Positions 1-8,329 of a DNA stretch of 64,000 bases are shown in pieces. The stretch's first letter is position 1; every line of letters starts with the position of its first letter. This stretch comes from Acidimicrobiia bacterium. Its GTDB lineage: Bacteria > Actinomycetota > Acidimicrobiia > Spongiisociales > UBA5794. The position numbers and the translations under genes were made by a program. The notes beneath the pieces were generated by a model. That model was not told the DNA's origin. It worked only from the letters and a program-made list of their open reading frames with translations, and did not search any database. The DNA lies in contig JAWKJB010000002.1 of NCBI GenBank assembly GCA_041393965.1, positions 711,742 through 775,741 of the forward strand, given 5' to 3'.

Positions 1-1037
1 GTCGCCGAGAGCATCGGCACGACGGCGACGATACCGAGCACGACCATGACCGCACCGACGATCGCTGGACTCGTGCGTGAGCGTGGAACCGTCACGGTGG
101 GGATTGCGCGAGCCGCCCACGGCAGGAGGACGATCGCTGCGGGGACCACCGTCCGTCGTGAGGTCATTCCAAGGAACATGAACGGAAGCACGACGATCAG
201 ATCACGCAATGTGAGCTTCCCTCGCACGGCGGCGATGATCACGCCCGCGATCACGAGCAGGTACGGCATTTGGGCGACCCCACCGAAATCCGGGACCTTC
301 CACTCCTGCATCTGCGCGAGCGCCTCCCTCGCGCCGAAGAAGTCGACGACGACGCTCCAGGTGCCGAGGCCATGGGCGGTTGCAAGCGTGGCAGCAAGCG
401 CGACCAGGCCGACCCTGAAGATCCGATGATCCGATGTTCTCAGCCACTCGAGGACGATGAGCAGCCCACCGATGATCCAGGACCCGTGAACGCCCGCCCA
501 GACCCACAGGATCGGCACCGTCACCCACAACACCCGGTCACGGTGCTGGAGGACCACCACAAGGGCGGCGAGAAGGAGAAATGAGAAGATGACGGGGCGA
601 GGCTGGAGGAAGGGCCCGATGAGCCACACGGCGACGATCATCGCGAAGCCGACGACGACGGGCGAAGGGTTCGGCCGGTACATCGAGATCCCGACAAGGG
701 CGATGATCACCACCGAGACAACGAGCACCATCCAGCTCGCCCACAGGTACGAAGGTGTCACCGATTCGAGCCAACCGTAGAGGAGTTCCGCAACCCACGA
801 CTGGGTACGCCACGGGCTTCCGAGTTCCGTGAACGAAAAGACATCGTGGGACAGGACGGCGCCCATCTCGTGTTGCACCGTTCCTGCCCTGATGTGCCAC
901 AGGAACGAGTTGTCGATGATCAGGCCCGAGGCAAAGAGACCGACCATAAAGAGTGGAACAAGGGGCAAGGCGTGCACGAGCCGCAGCCCCGACGGAACGC
1001 CCGGATCGTGCGCCTGACCCTGTGGCGATGAGCCCAT
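1..1037 (-). CDS. Multi-spanning membrane protein, GT-C-like, 3' end cut by window
   Basis: An open frame runs from ATG at 1037 off the left edge, giving 345 codons with no stop. The product has many hydrophobic segments. Near residues 40-85 it carries a block with a D-N-S-F-L-W-H start, a following D-V-F-S-F-T-E-L and then P-W-R-T-Q-S-W-V-A-E. Blocks of this kind (W-H, D-x-F-S-x-T, W) occur in bacterial GT-C-like polytopic membrane proteins of unknown activity. The gene starts 7 bases after tadC and probably ends the Tad operon transcript. Glycosylation of surface or pilus material is possible, but no catalytic residue can be assigned. Being a coding region is well supported; the function is not. 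Confidence 0.75.
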   Translation of the reverse strand, partial: MGSSPQGQAHDPGVPSGLRLVHALPLVPLFMVGLFASGLIIDNSFLWHIRAGTVQHEMGAVLSHDVFSFTELGSPWRTQSWVAELLYGWLESVTPSYLWASWMVLVVSVVIIALVGISMYRPNPSPVVVGFAMIVAVWLIGPFLQPRPVIFSFLLLAALVVVLQHRDRVLWVTVPILWVWAGVHGSWIIGGLLIVLEWLRTSDHRIFRVGLVALAATLATAHGLGTWSVVVDFFGAREALAQMQEWKVPDFGGVAQMPYLLVIAGVIIAAVRGKLTLRDLIVVLPFMFLGMTSRRTVVPAAIVLLPWAARAIPTVTVPRSRTSPAIVGAVMVVLGIVAVVPMLSA

Positions 1038-1044
1038 GTGCCCG

Positions 1045-1950
1045 CTACAGAAGGTTCTCAGAGATGTTGATGGCAGCAGGGCCGAGAATGATGATGAAGA
1101 TCGAGGGGAAGATGCACAACAGCATCGGGAAGATCATCTTCACCGGAGCCGCGAAGGCTCGCTCCTGGATCCGTTGTCGCCGACGGACCCGCATTTCCTC
1201 GGCCTGCACCCGCAACATGCGAGCGATCGACACACCGAACTGGTCGGCCTGGATCAACGCGAGGATGAACGAGTTGAGGTCGTCGACATCGGTACGCTCA
1301 GCCAGGTTGCGAAGGGCGTCGTGGCGTGAAACGCCGACCCTCGTCTCAGAGAGCGTGCGCCGAAACTCCTCTGCGAGCTCCCCCGGAACGGTTTCGACGA
1401 CCCGCCCCATCGCAGCCTCGAATCCGAGGCCCGCTTCCACCGATATCACGAGCAGGTCGATGATATCGGGGAGTTGACGCTCCATCTGTTTGCGCCGGTC
1501 GTCGATGGCACGGCTGAGCGACGCCTCGGGACCGAAGAACCCGACGACGAGGATCAGCGCACCGACCGCAACGCGTAGCATCGTTCCGTCCACGAGCGGA
1601 ACGACGAAAAAGGCAGCCACGATGCTCGCGATGAATGCAAGGATGCGGATGGCGGCCCAGGTGTTCCCATCCATGCGCTCTGCCCAGCCAGCCCACACGA
1701 TCTTCTTCTGTGCCCGCTGGACCCAACCCGTCGGGGTGAACCGAAGCACGAAACGACCGAGGCCCTGCATCACCGGTGCAATGGCGCGTTGCGAGAAGTC
1801 CACCTCGAGCTGATCCTGGCGGGTGTTGAGCGATGCAAGACGGTTGCCGGGACGGCTGCGTTGGGACCGTACGACGCCGTTGCCGACATAGATGGCAAGG
1901 GCACCCACGGTCACCCCGATCGAGAGAACCACGAAGAGGAGGCTGTCCAT
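1045..1950 (-). CDS. tadC: Tad pilus inner-membrane platform protein TadC (T2SF domain)
   Basis: A 301-residue type II secretion F-domain protein. TadC and TadB together form the membrane platform that couples the CpaF ATPase to pilin assembly. An N-terminal membrane helix is followed by a middle hydrophobic pair and the T2SF domain (about residues 140-270, with Q-L-P-D-I-I-D-L-L-V and a G-L-G-F-E-A-A motif), then a C-terminal helix ending in N-I-S-E-N-L-L. I chose the ATG at 1950 because it overlaps the tadB stop as TGATG and has an AAGGTGG ribosome site upstream. A longer frame from 1983 would run far into tadB. Confidence 0.88.
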   Translation of the reverse strand: MDSLLFVVLSIGVTVGALAIYVGNGVVRSQRSRPGNRLASLNTRQDQLEVDFSQRAIAPVMQGLGRFVLRFTPTGWVQRAQKKIVWAGWAERMDGNTWAAIRILAFIASIVAAFFVVPLVDGTMLRVAVGALILVVGFFGPEASLSRAIDDRRKQMERQLPDIIDLLVISVEAGLGFEAAMGRVVETVPGELAEEFRRTLSETRVGVSRHDALRNLAERTDVDDLNSFILALIQADQFGVSIARMLRVQAEEMRVRRRQRIQERAFAAPVKMIFPMLLCIFPSIFIIILGPAAINISENLL

Positions 1951-3011
1951 CAGATGTCCACCTTCACGATCTTCTGCATCCACCAGATCCCGATCAGAAT
2001 GAACACACCGCCCACGATCATCACGACGATGCCGATGGTGTTCTCGAGGAGCGGCGCGAGGTATCCGGGATTGACGAGCGAGATGAATGCGAAGAGGCCG
2101 ATCGGCATGATCGCGAGCACAATGGCAGAGATACGGCCCTCAGCGGTCAGCGCCTTCATCTCCCGGCGAAGGCGGTTCCGCTGCACCATGGTCTCGGCGG
2201 TGGTCTGGAGCACCTCGGCAAGGTTCCCACCAACCTCGCGCTGGATGTTGATGGCCAGTACGGTCCAGTCGAAGTCCTGTGACATCATCCGCGTCGCGAT
2301 ATCGCCAAGTGCGTCGTCGATGCTCTTCCCGAGACGGATTTCGGCCATCGCTCGCCCGAACTCTCGGCGGGTCGGTTCCGCCGCCTCCTCGCCAACGGCC
2401 TCGACGGCCTGAAGCAGCGAGTAGCCGGCACGAAGGGAGGTCGAGATGAGGTTGAGCGTGTCAGGGAGCTGATCCTCGAACCGCTTGCGGTGTCTGGCAG
2501 CAACCTGATTGACAAAGGTGAGGGCGAGGAGCACGACGACGGCGGCCGCCACGATGCCCCAGAGCACCGAGCGCGTGACCGCGGTGATCACGATACCCGT
2601 CATCGCCGCGATCCCGATCGCGCCAATGATCGCCTCACCGGCCTTGATGGGAAGATCGGCGGTTTCAAGAGCAGCTTCGATCATGCTCGTTGCGCCACGG
2701 CGAGCGGCAGCCGATTCCGCCGTGCGGGCCGCTCGTCGAAGGAACCGGAACCGCGAAAAGATCCCGGACGACCCATCGGACATCGCCCCGTAGGTCGACA
2801 AGCGCTTGTTGATCGACGCCTCGGTTCGGCTCCTCGCGGAGCCGAACAGGATGATGATCAGGAGAAACACCGCGATCGCGCCCGCGATCGCCGCGAGGAT
2901 GACGAGGGCCGACCCTGCTCCCGATGCAGCCGTTTCTGATTCCTGCGCGAGTGCCGGTGACGCACCGACACCCACAAGGCCGACACCCACAAGGAACGAG
3001 AGTCGTCTCAT
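1950..3011 (-). CDS. tadB: Tad pilus platform protein TadB (T2SF domain)
   Basis: A 353-residue protein with a predicted N-terminal signal-like segment (residues 1-22, ending A-L-A-Q), a transmembrane helix near 35-58, two helices near 130-170, a T2SF domain (about 175-300) and C-terminal helices. The Q-L-P-D-T-L-N-L-I and E-V-G-G-N-L-A-E-V-L motifs are typical of TadB. It is the partner of TadC in the pilus motor platform. The start overlaps the cpaF stop by 4 bases (ATGA) and its stop overlaps the tadC start, so the three genes are translationally coupled. Confidence 0.9.
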   Translation of the reverse strand: MRRLSFLVGVGLVGVGASPALAQESETAASGAGSALVILAAIAGAIAVFLLIIILFGSARSRTEASINKRLSTYGAMSDGSSGIFSRFRFLRRAARTAESAAARRGATSMIEAALETADLPIKAGEAIIGAIGIAAMTGIVITAVTRSVLWGIVAAAVVVLLALTFVNQVAARHRKRFEDQLPDTLNLISTSLRAGYSLLQAVEAVGEEAAEPTRREFGRAMAEIRLGKSIDDALGDIATRMMSQDFDWTVLAINIQREVGGNLAEVLQTTAETMVQRNRLRREMKALTAEGRISAIVLAIMPIGLFAFISLVNPGYLAPLLENTIGIVVMIVGGVFILIGIWWMQKIVKVDI

Positions 3012-4357
3012 CGGTTGGCGAACGGTTCGGGGTGGAACAGCTCGGGTGGCAGGTGAATGCCGAAGTTCTCGAGATGCTCCGAGAACGAGGGCCGGATCCC
3101 TGTCGCCTTGAGATGGCCACGGTACTTCCCGTTGTCATCGAATCCCATGCCGTAGTCGAACAGCATCAGGTCCTGAAGCGTGATGATGTCGCCCTCCATC
3201 CCGACGACCTCGGTCACATGGGTGATGCGGCGAGTCCCGTCCCTGAGACGGTGCACATGGACGATCAGGTCGAGCGCCGACGCCATCTGCTCCCGGATTG
3301 CCCGCACGGGCAGATCCATCCCTGCCATGAGCACCATCGTTTCGATACGGGCGAGGGTGTCCCTCGGCGCGTTCGAGTGCACCGTTGTGAGCGACCCATC
3401 GTGACCGGTGTTCATCGCCTGGAGCATGTCAAGCGCTTCACCGCCGCGGACCTCACCGACGATGATGCGGTCGGGCCGCATACGCAGCGTGTTGCGAACG
3501 AGGTCACGGATGGTCACCAGACCGGTGCCCTCGAGGTTGGCCGGCCGGGACTCAAGCGTCAGGACATGCGTCTGGTTCAGCTGAACCTCGGCGGCATCCT
3601 CCACCGTGATGATCCGCTCATCGGCGGGGATGAAGTTCGAAAGGACATTGAGCAGCGTCGTCTTTCCCGAGCCGGTCGAGCCCGACACGATGATGTTCAG
3701 CCTTCCCTCCACACAGCGCTTCAGGAGCCCTGCCACCTGCTCGCTCATCGTTCCGTTCCCAACGAGGTCTTCGACCGAGAAAGGATCGACTGCGAATTTC
3801 CGGATCGTCACATACGGTCCGCCAATGGCAAGGGGGTGGATGATCGCATTCACCCGGGAACCATCGGGGAGCCGTGCGTCGACCATCGGCTGCCCCTCGT
3901 CGATCCGCCGCCCGACCTGTCCGACGATCTTCTCGATGATTCGCTCGAGATGGTTCGAGTCGACAAAGCGTGTATCGGTTTTCGAAAGACGGCCCGCCCG
4001 CTCGATCCAGACGCTGTGGGGACCGTTGACCATCACCTCGGTGACGGCCGGATCTGCGAGGTAGGGATCGATCGGGCCGTATCCGAGCACATCGTCGGCG
4101 ATCTCTTGGAGCAGTGCGAGCCGGTCGGCGCGGGCGAGCGGCACCGACTGCTCCTGCTCGAGTGCCCATTCGAGCATCTCCATCACCCGAAGCTTGAGTT
4201 CGGCATCGGACATCTGCGCGCTGTAGAGGGTCGGTCCGAGACCCTCGACGACCTTGTAGTGGAGTTTGCGACGAAGGTCCTGCTTGACCTCGGTCCGTTG
4301 CCCGTCACCGGTGTCGTCGTGGGCCTTTGCCGCTTTCACCCTGTCAGCGAGACTCAT
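3008..4357 (-). CDS. cpaF: Tad pilus assembly ATPase CpaF/TadA
   Basis: A 449-residue type II/IV secretion ATPase that powers assembly (and in some Tad systems retraction) of Flp pili. Walker A is G-S-T-G-S-G-K-T-T at 226-234. The secretion-ATPase Asp box and Walker B region (R-I-I-V-G-E-V-R-G-G-E-A) follow around 300. The N-terminal 100 residues form the usual CpaF cap. The ATG at 4357 is preceded by GGAGG at 8 bases spacing and lies 31 bases after cpaE. Length and motifs are normal for the family. Confidence 0.94.
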   Translation of the reverse strand: MSLADRVKAAKAHDDTGDGQRTEVKQDLRRKLHYKVVEGLGPTLYSAQMSDAELKLRVMEMLEWALEQEQSVPLARADRLALLQEIADDVLGYGPIDPYLADPAVTEVMVNGPHSVWIERAGRLSKTDTRFVDSNHLERIIEKIVGQVGRRIDEGQPMVDARLPDGSRVNAIIHPLAIGGPYVTIRKFAVDPFSVEDLVGNGTMSEQVAGLLKRCVEGRLNIIVSGSTGSGKTTLLNVLSNFIPADERIITVEDAAEVQLNQTHVLTLESRPANLEGTGLVTIRDLVRNTLRMRPDRIIVGEVRGGEALDMLQAMNTGHDGSLTTVHSNAPRDTLARIETMVLMAGMDLPVRAIREQMASALDLIVHVHRLRDGTRRITHVTEVVGMEGDIITLQDLMLFDYGMGFDDNGKYRGHLKATGIRPSFSEHLENFGIHLPPELFHPEPFANR

Positions 4358-4388
4358 GCTTCATGCCTCCGTTGTGGACGCAGGACGG

Positions 4389-5585
4389 CTACTTGAACCA
4401 TCCCCGCGCCTTCTCTTCGGTTTCATCCGGCAGCGGCTCCCCTTCGAACACGAGGGCGGCGACGCCACGCAGATCCTTCGCGGGGCGTGACCGCGGGTAC
4501 AGCGAGACAACCGGCTCTCCCTCATTGACCGCGCGCGGTACCAATTTATCAGATGAAACTGCTGCCTGGACCTCGAGGCCGAGAGAGCGCTCCAGTTCGT
4601 CGATGTCGAGGCGAGCCTTGGAGTTCACCCTGTTGAGGACGAGTTTGATCTTCTCGAACGGGAACTTGATGAGCTCGAGCGTGTCGAGTGCGAGCTTCGC
4701 GTTCTTGACGGCAGGGAGATCCATGTCCACCACCAGAAGCACCGTGTCGGATCGTTCGAGGATCGACAACACGGGCTCATCGAGGAACGGTGCCGTGTCG
4801 ATGATCACATAGTCGAACATCCGCTTGAGCATGCCGAGGGTCTTGACAACGACCTGTGTGGACACCTCATCTGCAAGCGACGGCTCCAGCGGCGCCGAAA
4901 GGACCCGCATGCCGGTCGTATGCCTTGCGAGGAGGCTGTCGAGCAACGCCTCATCGAGTTTGTCGATGTCACGGGCGGCATCGACGATCGTGTGCGTGGG
5001 TTCGACCTGGAGGGAGATACAGACATCACCGAACTGCAGGTCTGCGTCGAGGATCACGACCCGCTCCGGCTCCCCGGACATGGCGCCGAGGGCCATGGCG
5101 GTGTTGACCGTCGTCATGGTCTTGCCAGCGCCACCTTTCGGTGACATGATCGTGATGACCTTGCCGATCTTCGTCTTGGCTGCGCCTCCGGTCTGGACGA
5201 TGGACTCGGCCCTCGTGATGTGCCCGAGGATCGATTCCATCTTGGCGTCATCGAGGGGAGCATCGAGGACATCGCGGTAACCCGCCCTGATCGCAGCACG
5301 GAGGATGTCGGTGGTGGTTGCCTCCGCAACGAGCACGATGGGGAGTGACGGTTGGATGTCGAGCAGCAGCGCCGCCTCAGCCACACCGGCTTCGTGGGCG
5401 AACCCCGGCCCGATCAGGGCAAGCTCGATACCCTCCTCGAGGAGCTTTCGCTGGGCATCCGAGATGTTTCTCGCCTGATAGACCTTGTGGCCCTTGAGCA
5501 ATGCGATTGCTTGCTCAGCCGCGTCGACATTGGTATCGACGACAAGGATCGACCGGGTCGTTGCGTCGTCAGCTTCCGCTCGCAC
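4389..5585 (-). CDS. cpaE: Tad pilus localisation ATPase CpaE/TadZ
   Basis: A 398-residue MinD/ParA-type ATPase that places the Tad machine in the cell. Residues 10-120 form a receiver-like domain whose phospho-acceptor position reads L-A-L-I-G-P, so the Asp is missing, as is usual for CpaE. A deviant Walker A, K-G-G-A-G-K-T, lies at 150-156, with the signature V-I-L-D-A-D further on. The GTG start at 5585 overlaps the last 17 bases of cpaB. It is unlikely to be a chromosome-partition ParA, because it sits between cpaB and cpaF. Confidence 0.9.
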   Translation of the reverse strand: MRAEADDATTRSILVVDTNVDAAEQAIALLKGHKVYQARNISDAQRKLLEEGIELALIGPGFAHEAGVAEAALLLDIQPSLPIVLVAEATTTDILRAAIRAGYRDVLDAPLDDAKMESILGHITRAESIVQTGGAAKTKIGKVITIMSPKGGAGKTMTTVNTAMALGAMSGEPERVVILDADLQFGDVCISLQVEPTHTIVDAARDIDKLDEALLDSLLARHTTGMRVLSAPLEPSLADEVSTQVVVKTLGMLKRMFDYVIIDTAPFLDEPVLSILERSDTVLLVVDMDLPAVKNAKLALDTLELIKFPFEKIKLVLNRVNSKARLDIDELERSLGLEVQAAVSSDKLVPRAVNEGEPVVSLYPRSRPAKDLRGVAALVFEGEPLPDETEEKARGWFK

Positions 5586-6576
5586 CTGTCACCAGTCCCA
5601 GTTCTGCGGAGATTCTGTCGAGGAGGCCGAAGATGTCATCGACCACGATCGGCTGGGCATCGTACGGCACATAGGATCCGTCGGCGGGCAACAGCGACAG
5701 CGAGATCTCGGTGTACTGCCTCGCGTATTCGATGAGTTCGGCCTGCTGCGGGGTCACCTCGAAGACGATGATCTGCGATCCGACGGGCTCGAGCCCGATG
5801 GCCATCGGCGCGACCCTCGTGTCGGCCCCGACCGCGAGCACCTGGACTTCCTGCATGATGTTCTGCGTGATCGCATACGAGGTCGGCAGTGCGGCAAGAA
5901 GGTTGTTCGGCGTGGTGTCGTCATCGGGATTGACCTGGGCCGTTTCGTCCGCGAGCGCCTGGGCGTCCTCGGCCGAGATGTCGGAGAAGAACAGATCGCG
6001 CAGCTCATCGTTCGAGACCATCGTGATGAACTCGAACGGGGAAACCTGCGCCGAAGCGAGGATGTTGACATTGTCCCCCGGCCTGATGAAGCCGCCGCTC
6101 GATGCAACCCCATCGACGGTGATCGAGATCGCGACCTTCCCGGGAGCGAGCGACTCGTTGAGGCGGGTCTCCGTCTCGGAAACATCGACAAACGAGCCCT
6201 GCGTGATCAGCTGGCTTGTCGCGATCGGTCCGGCCGCGACATTCCCATTGAGGACCGATGCGAGGTCCGAAGGATTGCCAGGACACCCATACTCATCGGG
6301 ATTCTTGGATGCGTTCTCTCCCGCTGCGCCGAGACACAGGATCGTGGAGCCATCGAACACGACATTCTGTCGAAGCGCTGTGCTCTCGACGATGCGTGCC
6401 TGGGCTTCCTCACCGGGGGTTCTCGCCTCGATCGGCGCCGACGCGCGATACACGATCACCTCGGAGATGTCCGAGCGGATATCGTCCTCTACGGATGTCA
6501 GATACTGGTAGAGAGCAAACCCGGAGATTCCGGCGAGTAACACGGCAATAACGAGTACAAGCGTGCGCCGTCCCAT
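5569..6576 (-). CDS. cpaB: Flp pilus assembly protein CpaB/RcpC
   Basis: A 335-residue protein with one N-terminal membrane helix (about residues 5-25) and an extracytoplasmic region holding a SAF domain and the RcpC/CpaB region. The segment with V-A-A-G-P-I-A-T-S-Q-L and later K-V-A-I-S-I-T-V-D is typical. In diderms CpaB supports the secretin. No secretin (CpaC/RcpA) or TadD lipoprotein is visible here, which fits a monoderm Tad system. The ATG at 6576 has GGGAGG 9 bases upstream. An in-frame TTG 18 bases earlier lies inside that ribosome site and is rejected. Confidence 0.88.
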   Translation of the reverse strand: MGRRTLVLVIAVLLAGISGFALYQYLTSVEDDIRSDISEVIVYRASAPIEARTPGEEAQARIVESTALRQNVVFDGSTILCLGAAGENASKNPDEYGCPGNPSDLASVLNGNVAAGPIATSQLITQGSFVDVSETETRLNESLAPGKVAISITVDGVASSGGFIRPGDNVNILASAQVSPFEFITMVSNDELRDLFFSDISAEDAQALADETAQVNPDDDTTPNNLLAALPTSYAITQNIMQEVQVLAVGADTRVAPMAIGLEPVGSQIIVFEVTPQQAELIEYARQYTEISLSLLPADGSYVPYDAQPIVVDDIFGLLDRISAELGLVTGASGS

Positions 6577-6649
6577 GTCAGATGGTCCTCCCAACGATTA
6601 CGGTCGATCCAAATCGCGCACCAAGGACCGCTCCTCGCGCACGCACCGG

Positions 6650-6678
6650 AGGTTGCCATACGGGCATCATCCGGTCAA
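6650..6678 (-). promoter_or_regulatory. Candidate promoter of the cpaB-tadC operon
   Basis: On the minus strand, TTGACC (6678-6673) is followed after 17 bases by CAACCT (6655-6650). The -35 is good and the -10 is weak. It lies in the 113-base gap between rpsA and cpaB, where the tad operon should start. Confidence 0.35.
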
Positions 6679-6689
6679 GCATCGCGGGG

Positions 6690-8195
6690 CTAGCTTCTGC
6701 CGATGCCGCGTTCTTTGAGTTCAGCGAGGATTGCCTCGAGGGACGAGTCGGCTGAGAAGCCGGACTCATCGGGTGCTTCGTCTTCACGCTGGAACTCCCT
6801 GCGACGCGGTTGGCTTGGCTTGGATTCGCTCCACGATGAGCGTTCCTCCCATTCGGGCAATGCCTGCTTGATCGACAGGCTCACTCGTCGTCTGTCGGCA
6901 TCGATCTCGGTGACCTTTACCGTTACTTCCTGCCCGAGCGAGAGCTCCAGTTCGGGGCTCTCGACATGGTGCATCGCGATCTCAGAGACATGCACGAGAC
7001 CCTCGACGCCTTCCCCAACCGAGACGAACGCGCCGAACGGAACCGTCTTGGTCACCTTGCCCGGAACAACGGCTCCCACCTCGGTGTCACGAGCGAACAG
7101 GTCCCACGGGTCCTCGGCCGTTTGCCGGATCGAAAGGGAAATCCGTTCCCGGTCGTGGTCGACCTCGAGAACCTTCACTTTCACCTGATCCCCGACCGTG
7201 ACGATCTCACCGGGATGATTGACATGTCGCCAGGAGAGCTCAGACACATGAACGAGACCGTCCATGCCGCCGAGGTCGACGAAAGCTCCGAAGTTGACGA
7301 CGCTCGACACCACACCCGTGCGAATGTCGCCTTCTTGCAGATCGGTCAGGAACGCTTGGCGCTGTTCTGCCTGCTCCTCTTCCAGATGTGCGCGGCGCGA
7401 AAGCACCACATTGTTCCGGTTGCGGTCCAGTTCGATCACCTTGGCCTCGATGGTCTGCCCGACAAAGGGCTGCAGGTCCCGAACACGGCGCAGGTCGACC
7501 AGCGAAGCAGGGAGGAAACCCCGAAGCCCGATGTCGACGATAAGGCCGCCTTTGACTACCTCGATGACATGCCCATCGACGGTTCCCCCCTCGTTCATCA
7601 CACCTTCGATCCTGCCCCACGCACGCTCGTATTGGGCGCGCTTTTTCGACAAGATGAGCCGGCCCTGGTCATCCTCCTTCTGGAGTACGAGCGTCTCGAT
7701 CTCCTCACCGACCGTGACGATGTCGTTCGGGTTGGCGTTGTTGCGAACCGCGAGTTCCTGTGGGGGGATGACACCCTCGGACTTGTACCCGATGTCGACG
7801 AGCACCTCATCGGGATCGACTCTCACCACCGTTCCGACAACGATGTCGCCTTCCTTGAACTCGAAAACGGTCTGTTCGATGGCTGCTGCGAAGTCGTCCG
7901 CCGACAGGTCATCCGCAACATCGGCGACGCTCTTCGGGGCGCTGATGGCGGGGCGATCCCCCCGGGTCCTTCGTACCGGTTCGGTGGGTTCGGCCTCGTC
8001 CTGCTCCTGACCTGCTTCTGCGTCGCCTGCTCCTGTGTCCCCGTCGGCAGCAGCCTCGACGGGTTCATCGGCGCGCGCCGGTTCGGCGGTGGTGGGTTCA
8101 GCGACTTGGTTGACAGGGCCGGTATCGGACTCGTCGGTGGCGGGGGGGGTCTCCTCACCGCTTTCGGCGAGGTCTCGATCGTTGTCGTTGGGCAT
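6690..8195 (-). CDS. rpsA: 30S ribosomal protein S1
   Basis: A 501-residue protein with four S1 RNA-binding repeats at about residues 115-186, 204-270, 287-357 and 372-443. They follow an acidic, Pro/Glu-rich, low-complexity N-terminus of roughly 100 residues. Four repeats instead of the six of enterobacterial S1 is normal for Actinobacteria. The protein helps mRNA binding at the 30S platform. It lies directly downstream of polA on the same strand. The ATG at 8195 has AAGGAG about 12 bases upstream, a longer spacing than usual. Confidence 0.95.
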   Translation of the reverse strand: MPNDNDRDLAESGEETPPATDESDTGPVNQVAEPTTAEPARADEPVEAAADGDTGAGDAEAGQEQDEAEPTEPVRRTRGDRPAISAPKSVADVADDLSADDFAAAIEQTVFEFKEGDIVVGTVVRVDPDEVLVDIGYKSEGVIPPQELAVRNNANPNDIVTVGEEIETLVLQKEDDQGRLILSKKRAQYERAWGRIEGVMNEGGTVDGHVIEVVKGGLIVDIGLRGFLPASLVDLRRVRDLQPFVGQTIEAKVIELDRNRNNVVLSRRAHLEEEQAEQRQAFLTDLQEGDIRTGVVSSVVNFGAFVDLGGMDGLVHVSELSWRHVNHPGEIVTVGDQVKVKVLEVDHDRERISLSIRQTAEDPWDLFARDTEVGAVVPGKVTKTVPFGAFVSVGEGVEGLVHVSEIAMHHVESPELELSLGQEVTVKVTEIDADRRRVSLSIKQALPEWEERSSWSESKPSQPRRREFQREDEAPDESGFSADSSLEAILAELKERGIGRS

Positions 8196-8263
8196 GGACG
8201 GGATGGTCTCCTTGAAGGTGTGACGCCTTCGAGCGCGCTGACGCGGTCCGTGAAGGCCCCCGC

Positions 8264-8293
8264 AGCATAGGTGTCAATGGGCCCAATCGACAA
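8264..8293 (-). promoter_or_regulatory. Candidate rpsA promoter
   Basis: On the minus strand, TTGTCG (8293-8288) and TATGCT (8269-8264) are 18 bases apart, inside the 134-base polA-rpsA gap. Each box matches the housekeeping consensus at 4 of 6 positions. A run of nine G on the plus strand (8309-8317) lies just upstream. Confidence 0.35.
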
Positions 8294-8329
8294 GATGAAC
8301 CGGGGATTGGGGGGGGGTTTTGCTCCCCG

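Noticed and set aside
2924..4396. 490-codon plus-strand open frame
   Set aside because: Fully antisense to cpaF, which has intact Walker motifs; no domain seen in this frame.
8309..8317. Nine-G run as a phase-variable switch
   Set aside because: It lies in the polA-rpsA gap outside any coding frame, next to housekeeping genes; phase variation is unlikely, though assembly error at this spot is possible.
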